A DNA stretch of 64,000 nt from Polytrichum commune (taxonomy: Eukaryota > Streptophyta > Polytrichopsida > Polytrichales > Polytrichaceae): the NCBI GenBank assembly GCA_950295325.1, contig OX485803.1, positions 65,985,554 to 66,049,553 of the forward strand, read 5' to 3'. The first letter of the stretch is position 1; each line of letters begins with the position of its first letter. The translations under genes and the position numbers were made by a program. Under the pieces are notes generated by a model. It saw nothing but the letters and a program-made list of their open reading frames with translations. It had not been told where the DNA came from and did not search any database. Positions 54,865 through 64,000 of this stretch are shown here, one piece after another.

Positions 54865-55675
54865 TTTATTGGCTCTGTCTGTAGGACAGAGACTATGCAT
54901 CAACTTCTTCGTTTCAAGAGCAAATTTCCTAACCACTTTGTGTTCACACTTGGACGTTACTTGTTCTTGTTATTTTTGGTCCACTTTATGTAATGTGGAT
55001 GTTAACTATAGTTTTATATATATAGATAAGTGCTCCCTAAAATGCATTGAAAGAAATCTAGTTAACTATAGTTATTTCGGCAGCTATTGATTATTTATTT
55101 TTTAAATCTTGGGTGATAAATGAGTAGCTTCAATCCTTGATCCGTATTTGAGAAGAAGGTGCACAAAATCCAAGAAAGGTTTGGTATAGTGAATAGCCAT
55201 GGATTGGCATGAGCAAAGTAATCAACTACAATTGTAGTCTTTCATAGCAAAGGACAAAGCCTCATGGTTCTACTGTTTTCTTGTTTATATGTAACTACAT
55301 ATGAAAACAAGCTATTCTTTGGATTTTTTTTATTGTATTTATTGGCTCTGTATGTAAGACAGAGATTATGCATCAACTTCTTTGTTTCAAGAGCAAATTT
55401 CTTAACCACTTTGTGTTCACACTTGGACATTACTTGTTCGTGTTATTTTTGGTCCACTTTATTTAATGTGGATGTTAACTATAGTTTATATATAAGTGCT
55501 CCCTAAAATGCATTGAAAGAAATCTAGTTAACTATAGTTATTCCGGTAGTTCTTGATTATTTATTTTAAAATTTTCGGGTGATAAATGAGTAGCTTCAAT
55601 CCTTGACCCGTATTTGAGAAGAAGGTGCACAAAATCCAAGAAAGGTTTGGTATAGTGAATAGCCATGAGCAAAGT
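54865..55675. repeat. tandem duplication with 473-bp period
   Basis: Units begin with tttattggctctgt at 54865 and 55338 and run through 'gcatcaacttctt', 'ccactttgtgttcacacttgg', 'gctccctaaaatgcattgaa' and 'gaatagccat'. They are about 95% similar. A linker at 55230-55290 (agtctttcatagcaaaggac then ctcatggttctac) is repeated again at 56206-56260, beside the retrotransposon junction. Confidence 0.9.
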
Positions 55676-56260
55676 GGACAACTACAGATAGATAGATAAG
55701 GTAGAAATACCATACCCCGTTAACTACCCTCTAGCTGTGCACTAGACCACCGTCACAATGGTGAAGTGCCATTTCTAAAACTGATCATGGCTCGGCGGCA
55801 ACTTCAATGCGTGTACACTTAGTGTAACCAATGGGAGTCAAGTGTTAATGTACTCATGAGGTAACCGAATTAGGCGATGTTCCGTATGGAAATGCGGATT
55901 ACCATGTTCGGTGTAGGGAGAATCTAATGAACGAGTAGGGGTTTGGACAACTTTCCACTTTGAAAAATTGGAGCATTTTTTGTATAGGGCACAAAAATAT
56001 GAAACAACTTGCATTCTTCATGAATCCTTCTCGTCTATCTTGGAAAATTATTTGATGATTCTCAGACCAGATCTTCAATGCGAATCACCTTATTTTCACG
56101 GGTTATGGTATTCCTACCTTAGATAGAAACTCCGGTCCTCTTTCGAGGCCGGCGTGAATAGAGTGTATGTTCGTCTTGACACCGGGCAAAGGGACGGACA
56201 ACTACAATTGTAATCTTTCATAATAAAGAACAGAGCCTCACGGTTCTACCGTTTCTTGTT
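55676..56260. other. intergenic repeat-derived DNA adjoining the retrotransposon
   Basis: No gene. Its right edge (56206-56260) matches 55230-55285. A block with 'gaaacaacttgcattctt' and 'atgaatccttctcgtctat' recalls the 43.3-43.9 kb tandem units. Confidence 0.4.
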
Positions 56261-57442
56261 TCAACACCATGGCAACCCATTAAGGAACCATGCTTTCTTG
56301 AATTGATTACTAGGTTGAGGGTGGATCTTTGATGATTCCACCATAACCCTTTCATAAAATTCTTCGACTGTCTCGTCTTTCTTTTGCTTGAGGGAGCCTA
56401 AGCTTTCAATGACTTCCCCCTCCGATTTCTTTGATATGAATCTCATAAGAAAGGCAGTTCCTAACGTTGGCCAATCCGGGAAATGGTTTGGGCCAAATTG
56501 CGAATACCATTCCAAGGCTCGTTTCTTTAAGGTAACAGGGAATAGTTGTAGTTTGATCGCGTCTGTATCTTCTTGATTTGCGAGACACACGTTGTTGAAC
56601 TCTTGCATATACGTATCGGGATCCGTCTTACCCTTGTAGGTTGGTAAGGGAACCTTCGTTCTTCGGGGTTGTGTGGCCATGTTGACTGGGTTGGGTAAGT
56701 TGCTTCCAACACCAGGTGGGTTGTTGCTATTGGCTGGTGGTGGGCTGACTCCGGTGTTAATTCCAAGGTTTTGGAATTGCTTAAGTTTCTCTTCAAACTT
56801 TCTTCGTAGTTCGTCAAATTCTTCTTGACTAATGGGTCTTTTTGCTCCTTGGTCCGTGTTATCTTGTGTGCTCTCTCCGGAGAAGCCGGAGTCTTCAAAG
56901 CTAAATTGTTCTTCAAAATTTCTTTTCAGTTTCTCCCAACTCCTTGGGTTGAAAAGATTTTCCTCGGCCGTGTTTCCTTGATGGGTGTTGTCCTGCGCTT
57001 TATCTACTGGGGTATGTGTACCCGTGTTTTTACCTGTACCTTTTGTTCTCAACACATAGGTTCCAAGAGGGGTACCTATTATCAGATCATCCTCCTCTTC
57101 CTCGTTTTCTCCCTGATTCAAGTTCTCTTCATCCAAGTCTTCATGTCCTTTGTTTGTTTCACCATTACCTCCTCCTTCACTTTGACTTCTATGGTGGCTG
57201 GGCTTAGGGGTGTGGGAACCTACTGCCGGTGGTTCAGAAGCGTATCGGCTCTCTTCACTTCCTGTAGTTCTCTGTCTTGTACGCCTAGCGTACCTCTCTT
57301 CTCTTTCTCTCTTGAGTTGTTCAGTCCGCCTTATTCGGTCCTCTCTGGAATGCATGCGCTCCATATGCTTCTTCTCTGCCTCCTGTTCTCTAGGAGTTGG
57401 TGATGTACTTCTCGTACTAGATGTATCCTCATGATCAACCAT
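56261..57442 (-). CDS. gag-like protein of a Ty3-type LTR retrotransposon, truncated
   Basis: The 393-codon frame starts at ATG 57442. Residues about 15-60 are a highly charged, coiled-coil-prone region (repeated R, E, K), followed by a Ser/Gly/Glu-rich linker. From about residue 270 the retrotransposon gag domain appears: LPTYKGKTDPDTYMQEFNNV, IKLQLFPVTLKKRALEWYSQ and ETVEEFYERV. The frame stops just after WFLNGLP, before any zinc knuckle, and no protease, reverse transcriptase or integrase follows. The element is therefore truncated. Gag would package element RNA in the cytoplasm. It is read in the same direction as the ORF at 57558-58196. Confidence 0.85.
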   Translation of the reverse strand: MVDHEDTSSTRSTSPTPREQEAEKKHMERMHSREDRIRRTEQLKREREERYARRTRQRTTGSEESRYASEPPAVGSHTPKPSHHRSQSEGGGNGETNKGHEDLDEENLNQGENEEEEDDLIIGTPLGTYVLRTKGTGKNTGTHTPVDKAQDNTHQGNTAEENLFNPRSWEKLKRNFEEQFSFEDSGFSGESTQDNTDQGAKRPISQEEFDELRRKFEEKLKQFQNLGINTGVSPPPANSNNPPGVGSNLPNPVNMATQPRRTKVPLPTYKGKTDPDTYMQEFNNVCLANQEDTDAIKLQLFPVTLKKRALEWYSQFGPNHFPDWPTLGTAFLMRFISKKSEGEVIESLGSLKQKKDETVEEFYERVMVESSKIHPQPSNQFKKAWFLNGLPWC

Positions 57443-57557
57443 GTACGCTATTGAGAGTGTTTCGGGGTCATGGTCTTGGCCGGCTCTCTCAGCTCTGACG
57501 CCTCAATGCACCCGTACTTCACCTGTTTGCCTATGGATGATTACTTGGACACTTGGT

Positions 57558-58196
57558 TTAAGTTCTTGTTTCTTGTTCCTGCTCCTGCCCCAAATTCAAG
57601 TTCCCCACACTACCATGCAAACCACCATACAGAGGTAAGAATATCTTTCTAACATACAAATCGTACAACAAACCTTCTTGCTTGTAGTGGTAACCTCGAT
57701 GTCGTGTTGCTCCTAACACATAGGCGCTAATTCCTTCTCTTCCATCATTCCATACCTTAGAGAAAATTACTGCTTGCAGCTCCTCTGGTAACTCAGCGAT
57801 GTCTCTTTCAAATTGTGACCGGTACGTGAATCCTATTTCTCTTTCTTCGTGTAATTGCCAGACCTTGTCTTCATACATCTTCTGCATATCCCACATGAGA
57901 TCGTGGAGTCTCCTGGTTCCTTCCCATTTCTTCAAAGTTGTCCGACTGATATCATACTTTGGATAATCCCATGGCCATTTACCCAAAGCCAAGACTTCTT
58001 GTTGCTTTGAGTTCTCTTCTTTTCCTCCTTCGCTTCCCTGCACGTAGAATCCTCGGAGATTAAACTGTTCGAGTCTCCGTTGCACTGCTCTCTCTATACG
58101 ATCTTGCTTCCGTGGTCCAAATGTTTCTTCCCATTTGCGTTTCTCATTCATCTCATGTTGGAGTCTTCCACAATATAGGTAATACATGTTCTCCAT
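57558..58196 (-). CDS. extra ORF between primer-binding site and gag of the LTR retrotransposon, 212 aa
   Basis: Complete frame from ATG to stop with no detected homology. The protein is highly charged and aromatic (runs such as KRKWEETFGPRKQDRIERAV, WPWDYPKYD, MYEDKVWQLHEEREIGFTYR), with probable helices and no membrane segment. It lies downstream of the LTR and primer-binding site and 115 bp upstream of gag. An additional ORF in this position is known from Tat/Ogre-lineage Ty3 elements, whose ORF1 function is unknown. The open frame suggests recent decay or selection. Confidence 0.65.
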   Translation of the reverse strand: MENMYYLYCGRLQHEMNEKRKWEETFGPRKQDRIERAVQRRLEQFNLRGFYVQGSEGGKEENSKQQEVLALGKWPWDYPKYDISRTTLKKWEGTRRLHDLMWDMQKMYEDKVWQLHEEREIGFTYRSQFERDIAELPEELQAVIFSKVWNDGREGISAYVLGATRHRGYHYKQEGLLYDLYVRKIFLPLYGGLHGSVGNLNLGQEQEQETRT

Positions 58197-58285
58197 TGAC
58201 GCCTGCCATCCAACTTACTCCCAAATATTGTATGTTGTAAATTTTTATCTTCTAATCTAGGTAAGTGTAACGTCCATGTGGCGAT

Positions 58286-58303
58286 TCCCCAACATGGTCG
58301 CCA
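58286..58303 (-). other. candidate retrotransposon primer-binding site
   Basis: On the minus strand TGGCGACCATGTTGGGGA follows three bases after a CA (58307-58308) that would end the 5' LTR. TGG complements the CCA end of a tRNA. The form TGGCGAC..(5-6 nt)..GGGGA resembles primer sites of Tat/Ogre elements. It lies 90 bp upstream of the extra ORF. Confidence 0.65.
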
Positions 58304-58306
58304 AAA

Positions 58307-60000
58307 TGTCGAGGTCATTTTCAACCCTCAGCAACTTAGACGGTGTAACCCGCTGTTGACCGGTTTACATGGACACTACACTTATCTAAATTAACTTTTG
58401 AAGGTGTTTCCTCTTGGATAAATCTCTAAGGAGAAAGTAGCCTAAGCTTTCAAGCTTATGTTCCCCGGAATCCTAATGTCGAGGTTAAGTGTTACGAATG
58501 AAGAGAGTGTTCTTTTGTATCAATAACAACATTCTTCCATTCATTTATAAATCCTCAACCAAAGTTCACAATCACATTACTTTGAGAGTTTTCATTTAAC
58601 AATTCATTGCAAGGCCTTCAAAGTGGAAGTTGACTACTTGATGGTCTTTAATTTCTTCTTTTCTCGAATGATGGCTTTGAAATCCTCTTAATGTCTTCAT
58701 TCTTCTAAAGTTCCCTTTTGTCTGGTTTTCCTTTGTATTCTCTACTCATGAGGGTTTAGTTCTTCATTCTTGAATATCTCTAAACTCCTAGGAATGATCT
58801 TCTCTAATCTTCCTATTCTCTTGAGTGCTTCGGTCTTGGATTCCCTACGCAATCTTCTTTGTCTTCACGATGAACTTCGGATTTTGTCAATCTCTTAGCA
58901 TCTTCACTTTTGATATCTTGACATCTCCTTAGACCCCAAAAGGTACCTTAGATCTTGGTTAGAAAGTTCGTTTAAACCTTTAGTCCTCAAAAGGGCTTCA
59001 AACTTGCGGTCTTGGTCTCGGGCTTGCGGTCCTCTGGTCCCGAGGGCCCTCAGTCTCCAAATCTTGAAGAAAGCTTTTAATGTCTTCAAGTCTTTTCTCG
59101 CAGTCCTTGATTTCGCAATCTCTTGAAAAGACCTTCAAATCCTAAAGTCTCTCGGTCCTCCAGTCTCATGGGCCCTCAGTCTTGTGGCCCCTTTAGCTTT
59201 CCATGTTCTCCCGGTCTTCAAAAGTCTTCAATCAAGTCTTCAAATACTTCACAGGTCTTTAGTCTTCGCTCCTATGGTCTCGTGGTCTCTCAGTACCTCG
59301 GGCCCTCAATCTTCAAGGTACACCCAAAAAGGATCTTCAAATCTCCAAGTCTTCGGATTCGTTATGAATCAATCTTCAAGTCTCGTAACTCGTCATCCGG
59401 TTCTGCGGTCCTCCAGTCGCGGTCTTCAGTCCGCGGGCCTTCAGTATCGCGGGCTCTCAGTCTAAATTCAGTCTTCAAACTCGAAGCCGTTCGTCTTCGA
59501 GTATCTTCAAATATCGCTAAGTCTCCGGTCTTCGTCTTCACGCCTTGCGGCCTCGTGGTCCCTCAGCCTTGGCCTTCAGTCGTCTTCAAGCTCGAGGATA
59601 ATATTTCAATCCTTTAAGTCTTCAAGCTCGAGGATATATTTCAATCCTTTAAGTCTTCAAGCTCGAAAAGATCTTCGATTCCTCGAGTAAAATCGCGAAG
59701 CTCCGATTGTCTTCAAATCGCTCCCGATAATGCTCCAAATAGGTCTTCGTTAAAACGCTCCCGATAATGCTCCTCTTGACGCTCACGTTGGATTGTTGAA
59801 ATGAATAATGAGGTGGTATAGGGGTCCGTAGTGCCCCTTTATATAGGTTTTGAAATCTTATAATTGGTTGAATTAGCGGTTAGGTGTGGCCCCTAATGCC
59901 AAATGTCTAATTAGGCTAATTTTAGTCTGAATGAAGGCTGCAGTCTAAATTTAGGTCTGCCGGATCTATTTACAGTAACCGCACGTGTTAAATATAGATG
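58307..60000 (-). mobile_element. 5' LTR of the Ty3-type element (far boundary uncertain)
   Basis: The LTR ends at 58307 next to the primer-binding site. On the minus strand a TATA box (ACCTATATAAAGGGGC, 59835-59850) would start transcription near 59.82 kb, giving an R-U5 of about 1.5 kb. That segment is pyrimidine-rich on the plus strand and made of degenerate 'tcttcaaRtctYcRgtc' units (58.9-59.76 kb), with a duplicated block at 59592-59666. The upstream LTR edge (TG on the minus strand) and target duplication could not be located, so the end at 60000 is a guess. Confidence 0.55.
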
Positions 60001-60284
60001 TTCTTGTGAGGTGGATTGTTTAAAGTTCTTCTTACTTCCTAGATGTGCCTAGGTGTGTTCGGTTACCATCCATGAGTCATTCATTCACAATTTCATCCTT
60101 CCTTGCTAGATGGTTAAGGCGGTTAATGTCATCCAAGGGATTTTCATCCCTTGGCTTGGTCCTTCATCCACATCCTCTAATGAGTACGTGTCCACTCATT
60201 ATTTGCTAAATACTAAGTGGTCACTACCTCTAGTCACTAAGGTGCTTGCCTTTCATCAAAAAGTGACCTAGCCTACTAATGTCC
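60001..60284. other. unassigned DNA between the LTR and the GC-rich block
   Basis: May still belong to the U3 of the LTR. No coding frame or repeat is recognised. Confidence 0.3.
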
Positions 60285-60445
60285 TCATCCGTTCCCCAAC
60301 GGCCTCGTCCTCGGTTCCCGCCGGCTAACCTCCGTTCCCAATGCTTAGTCTCGTTCCCCGATGGCTCTCGGCCGTTCCCGCCGTTTGAGGCCCGTTCCCG
60401 CCGGCCACACATCTGTTCCCGGCCACGTGGCCATCACTCGTTCCT
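60285..60445. repeat. degenerate CGTTCCC minisatellite, period about 20-24 bp
   Basis: The motif YCGTTCCC(C/G) recurs roughly at 60289, 60313, 60331, 60352, 60372, 60392, 60413 and 60437, often followed by gccgg. This block is strikingly GC-rich compared with its surroundings. Confidence 0.7.
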
Positions 60446-61277
60446 TCCATCCGCCTTCAAGTACCCGGTCCCCCCCTTTGCTTCCAGCTACCCGGGTTAT
60501 CAGTCCCGGGCCTTCACCTGTCCCCTCCGATATCCGGCTCCTAGTCCAGCTCCAGCCGTTGCTACCACTTCTCTTCGTCACGGGGCCGCTCTCGCTTCTG
60601 CCTTGTCTGTCGCCGCGGTCTCTTCCTCGGCTCGCCTTCATACTTCGCCCTGTTCTTCCCTTGATGGTCTTTTTGTCACACATGTGTGTCGGGGGAGGTG
60701 GAGAATTACTGGGGAGCAGAGAGTGTGAGGCAGGGAGGGAGTGGGGGGAGTGTGTGAGGAAGGGATGGTGTGGCAGGGGGGCATGACTTTGAGTGTCAAC
60801 TGGAGTGAAGTGGAGGATAAATGCGGGAGGTGAGTGGGAGTGAAGGGTAGGAGGGGAAGGAGATGTATGGGAACGAGAGAGAATGTGCAATTGAGGGAAG
60901 AGGTGAGTGGCATGGAGCGTTAGGGTGGGTAGATTAAATAGGGTGATGGATGTGCGAGTGAATGTGTTTGTGTAGAGGCGTAGTGCAGTGGAAGGTGGTT
61001 GGTCATGTGTCAAATGTCGGTTTTTGGGCAAGTATGTGCGGTGCGGGGCGGTGCTGGATTTGTGTAGTGTAGGGGATACGGTGTTTGTTGCGGCGAGGGG
61101 CTGAGCGGGGCGTGCGGGGCGGAGTGAAACGGTGCGATAGTCGATCGGTATGGAGTCTGTGCGGTGCGGTGCTGGTGTTGCGGGTGGAGGTGGCGGTGGC
61201 GGTGAGTTGTTTAGGAATTCGCGGAGGGAGGGAGCGGTGGTGTGTGACCGTGCTCGGTGCTGTTGTGTGATGGTTGG
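60446..61277. other. GC/G-skewed block, no gene supported
   Basis: From about 60680 the plus strand becomes strongly G-rich (gtggggRgag, gcggtgcgg). Long open frames exist on both strands, but their products are low-complexity Pro/Ser/His or Gly/Val/Arg strings caused by base skew, so none is called. Confidence 0.45.
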
Positions 61278-61993
61278 GAGCTGGAGTGTGTCCTGAGAGG
61301 TGGAGTTCCGTGTGCGAGGTAGAGGGGGGGTTTGCGAGGTGAGTGTGTGATGCAGGGAGGGTTGTCGGAGTCGATGTGGGGTTTAGGAAATGTATGAGGG
61401 TTGGAGGGTCAGTAGGTGTTGTGTGTGTTGGTGGGGGGGGGGGAATGTCTGTGTGAGGAGCTAGAATGTGTCCTGAGAGGTGGAGGGCCGTGTGCGAGGT
61501 AGAGGAGGGGTGTGCGAGGTGATTGTGTGGTGCAGGGAGGGTTGTCGGAGTCGATGTGAGGTTTAGGAAAGGTATGAGGGTTGGAGGGTCAGTAGGGGTT
61601 GTGTGGGCTGTTTGGGGGCGAATGTTTGTGTGGGGAGCTGGAGTGTGTCCTGAGAGGTGGAGTTCCGTGTGCGAGGGATAGGAGGGGTGTGCGAGGTGAG
61701 TGTGTGGTGCAGGGAGGGTTGTCGAAGTCGATGTGGGGTTTAGGAAAGGTATAAGGGTTTGAGGGTCAGTAGGTGTTATGTGTGTTGTTTGGGGGCGAAT
61801 GTCTGTGTGGGGAGCTGGAGTGTGGCCTGAGAGGTGGAGTTCCGTGTGTGAGGTAGAGGAGGGGTATGTGAGGTGAGTGTGGGGTGCAGGGAGGGTTGTC
61901 GGAGTCGATGTGGGGTTTAGGAAGGGTATGAGGGTTGGAGGGTCAGTAGGTGTTGTGTGTGCTGTTTGGGGGGGGAATGTCTGTGTGGGGGGT
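61278..61993. repeat. G-rich tandem array, four units of about 178 bp
   Basis: Units start with gagctggagtgtgtcctgag at 61278, 61458, 61635 and 61812 (periods 180, 177, 177). Each contains 'ggttgtcggagtcgatgtg', 'aggaaaggtatgagggttgg' and 'gggtcagtaggtgttgtgtg'. Unit 2 has more substitutions. Each unit has several runs of G of three or more. Confidence 0.95.
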
Positions 61994-62582
61994 TGATGGT
62001 GAAGTTAGAGATGCTTTGCGGTGCGGGGAGGAGGTGGGGTGGAACGGCGATTCAGTGATGCTGTAGAGGAGCAATTGGCGTTGGTGCGAAGCAAGCGACT
62101 GTCGATGGTGTGGGTAGGTAGGTGGTATGGCGCGATGATGGTTGTATGGTTTGTCGGTGTGGGAGCATTTTTGTGTGGTGTGTTGAGCGGGGATTGAGAT
62201 GATGTTCTGTATGGTCTGTGTATGAATGTCTGTGGAAATGATTTGTGTTGGGTGTTGGTCTGGCGAAGTGAATTTTGTGGTGGAGCAATGTAAGGGTTTG
62301 AGGCTTAGGGGAGTGAGATACCTGGGATGAATTGAAGCATGTGATATGTGGAGGTTGGCTCCGTATGTGGTGTTGGAGCGGTGTCGGAGGAGGGGCGGCA
62401 GGTATTTCATGCAGCGCCTTCGAGGTTGGTGGTCGCGCCATTGGTCTTCTACAGGGAGGAAGGATGGGTGCGGCGAAGGCGGGATCTTCGGTGGGGGTTG
62501 GAGCTGTTCGGAGGATGGGAGCTGCGCAGGTGGGTGCGGCGAGGCTTGGAGCTGGATTTGCAGTCGCAGCGGGGCTCTGACA
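61994..62582. other. G-rich internal region next to a copia-type LTR candidate
   Basis: If the LTR at 62583-62899 is real, this is the start of the element's internal region on the minus strand. No gag-like protein is recognised in any frame, so the element is non-coding or unrelated sequence abuts the LTR. Confidence 0.35.
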
Positions 62583-62899
62583 TAGTTAGAAAGAGGGCAA
62601 GCACAGCTGGTGGTTGTTGTAGGGTTTGTAGCAAGAAGTGTATACAACACTATTGAAATAAAGAACAGACGCTTTCGAAGCTGATTCCAGCGTTGTGTGC
62701 CGAATCTGTTGTTGAGTGTGTTGAATGTGTTGCGTTTTTCCACGGCAGCAACAATTTGGTTCGGCCTGGTGTATGTCGCAGTAGTCGCAGCATTCGCAAT
62801 AGGAATCTGTGGTTGGGGGGCTGGGGAGAGTTCTCGTGGCTGCGGTGCGGCCCAGCGCCATCCTCTTTCTACTGTACATGTGAATACTTGTGAAATAAC
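62583..62899 (-). mobile_element. candidate Ty1/copia-type LTR with adjacent primer-binding site
   Basis: On the minus strand the segment begins TGTTATTTCACAAG and ends near CTTTCTAACTA. It is followed by TGTCAGAGCCCCGC, a diverged form of the TGGTATCAGAGC initiator-Met primer site typical of copia elements. The plus strand shows aataaagaac within. No second LTR is seen in the window. Confidence 0.5.
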
Positions 62900-63266
62900 A
62901 AATTGACACTTCTACGAGAAATTAACTCTTTTTTATGACATGTTTAAACCATGTGGAAATGTTGGACATGTTTCCATCAGTGGATGCAATGGAAACACAA
63001 AGTCCTTGAAAGGAAAAGGTTTTCAAGTCTAATTGTTGGTTCTCAAAACTACGATCCAGTACTTGGACCCAATAATATCCCAATATTTATTTAAACTAAA
63101 CAAATAATTCATAATTAGTAATATATAGTGTATAGTTTATTTATAAATGTAAGAAGTTAGACTTAAACATGTAGGATTGAATTATAAATTAAACTAAATG
63201 CAAGATGTATTCATAATTCGTAAGATATACACCATGTAAGACATTCAATCCTACATGCTCTTCATT
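62900..63266. other. AT-rich intergenic DNA
   Basis: The sequence returns abruptly to AT-rich composition after 62.9 kb. No gene or element ends are recognised. Confidence 0.5.
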
Positions 63267-63269
63267 TAA

Positions 63270-63746
63270 GGGCCACTTCGCACACGAGACTAAGAGCCCG
63301 TGACCACTACACTTCAAGCACTCTCATTGGTGGAAAAGGCGGAGCCGGTCAAGTTCGCTTCACACTACGCTTGAGGGACCAACGGAGTATGTGAATGCAA
63401 GGTGGATAGTAAAGTCTACATGGATTCCTACACGGCATCAAATGGAGCATGTTTCGTGGTCACTTGCACTATCTTCAAAAACCACTTCTTGGACATAGGC
63501 TTCACACAAAACCAGGAGGCAACGGCACTCTGAACACTCACAACCGTTGATTTATTCTATTTTATCATGTGTGAGGAGTTGCATGAATAGAAATCCATTG
63601 AACTAGCATTTGGTCGAGGGCTCAATCACATATGACTCCCCACTACACTAGAGGGTCCGTGACCACACTACATGATTTTGGAGGTGTCTTGGGACACTTT
63701 CTTTTGGGCTACGACAATGTCATGGTCACGGTATGTGAAGTGGCCC
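63270..63746. mobile_element. GGGCC-ended MITE, close relative of 30518-31020
   Basis: The left end GGGCCACTTCGCACACGAGA is preceded by TAA; the right end ggtatgtgaagtggccc is its inverse with a small deletion, followed by TTC. The interior is collinear with 30518-31020 ('gagcccgtgaccactacact', 'actctcattggtggaaaagg', 'gagggaccaacggagtatgt'). Loss of the right target copy suggests later mutation. Confidence 0.8.
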
Positions 63747-64000
63747 TTCAACCCGGACCTAGGGTAAACTCCTTGACTCCAAAAAATTCTTCTCAACCAA
63801 TAAGATTGCTCGATTGCTTGATTAGTATGGAGGACTAAGTCAAGTATGATCGTGACGATTTTAGGGTTCACAAAATTTCTGCCAAGTATAGTCGTATGAA
63901 GGTCACAACAAGTAAACCCATGCCACGTGGAGGACCTCCCTCCAATACGTGGCATGCAACGATTGGTCCGTGGGGAAGGCATCTTTCGTATGACGTGGAA
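63747..64000. other. window end, no gene supported
   Basis: Only short frames. No family-like protein is visible before the window ends. Confidence 0.4.

Noticed and set aside
56825-57403. 192-codon plus-strand open frame
   Set aside because: Antisense shadow of the gag coding region.
60345-61031. 228-codon minus-strand open frame
   Set aside because: Product is low-complexity Pro/Ser/His text created by the G-skew of the plus strand; overlapping frames are equally long and no family resemblance exists.
61943-62743. 266-codon minus-strand open frame
   Set aside because: Runs through the G-rich array, the candidate primer site and into the LTR; composition-driven and not a recognisable gag.

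Overview
This is nuclear DNA of a land plant. Four intron-containing genes of conserved plant families are spread over 64 kb (cytochrome c, a SPIRAL1-like microtubule protein, the NTF2-domain MAP kinase kinase MKK3, and a WW-domain trimethylguanosine synthase, TGS1). All have GT-AG introns of 70 bp to about 2.7 kb except one GC-AG intron in MKK3. Everything else is AT-rich, repeat-filled intergenic DNA. Low gene density and a diverged protein set suggest a non-seed plant (bryophyte or fern-like), but I cannot fix the lineage from sequence alone. There is no bacterial-type operon, CRISPR array or intact tRNA/rRNA gene.

Layout. 1-4.2 kb: cytochrome c (+, three exons, 111 aa). 4.2-8.3 kb: AT-rich intergenic DNA. 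8.3-11.5 kb: SPIRAL1-like gene (+, two coding exons, 122 aa) with a MITE-like element in its intron. 12.8-19.3 kb: MKK3 (-, ten coding exons, 533 aa), convergent with the SPIRAL1-like gene and carrying two MITEs in introns. 19.3-47 kb: a transposon graveyard. It holds a Tc1-type transposase tail, a decayed hAT transposase, two hAT-type MITEs with perfect 8-bp target duplications, several MITEs with GGGCC ends and TAA/TTA flanks (PIF/Harbinger-like), two tRNA-derived SINE candidates, an AACCGGTT-rich MITE family, and several tandem duplications. One of these is a three-monomer higher-order minisatellite inside a GGGCC element. 47.1-54.4 kb: TGS1 (-, eleven coding exons, 705 aa) with a MITE in an intron. 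54.9-55.7 kb: a 473-bp tandem duplication. 56.3 to about 60 kb: the 5' part of a minus-strand Ty3-type LTR retrotransposon with long LTR, primer-binding site, an extra ORF, then gag; the rest is missing. 60.3-62.9 kb: a G/C-skewed block with a CGTTCCC minisatellite, a 178-bp G-rich tandem array and a candidate Ty1/copia LTR. 63.3-63.7 kb: another GGGCC-type MITE.

The four genes are unrelated housekeeping or signalling functions: mitochondrial electron transport, cortical microtubule organisation, MAP kinase signalling, and cap hypermethylation of small RNAs. They do not form a pathway. Exon models were built by hand from splice consensus and reading-frame continuity. All four close in frame from ATG to stop.
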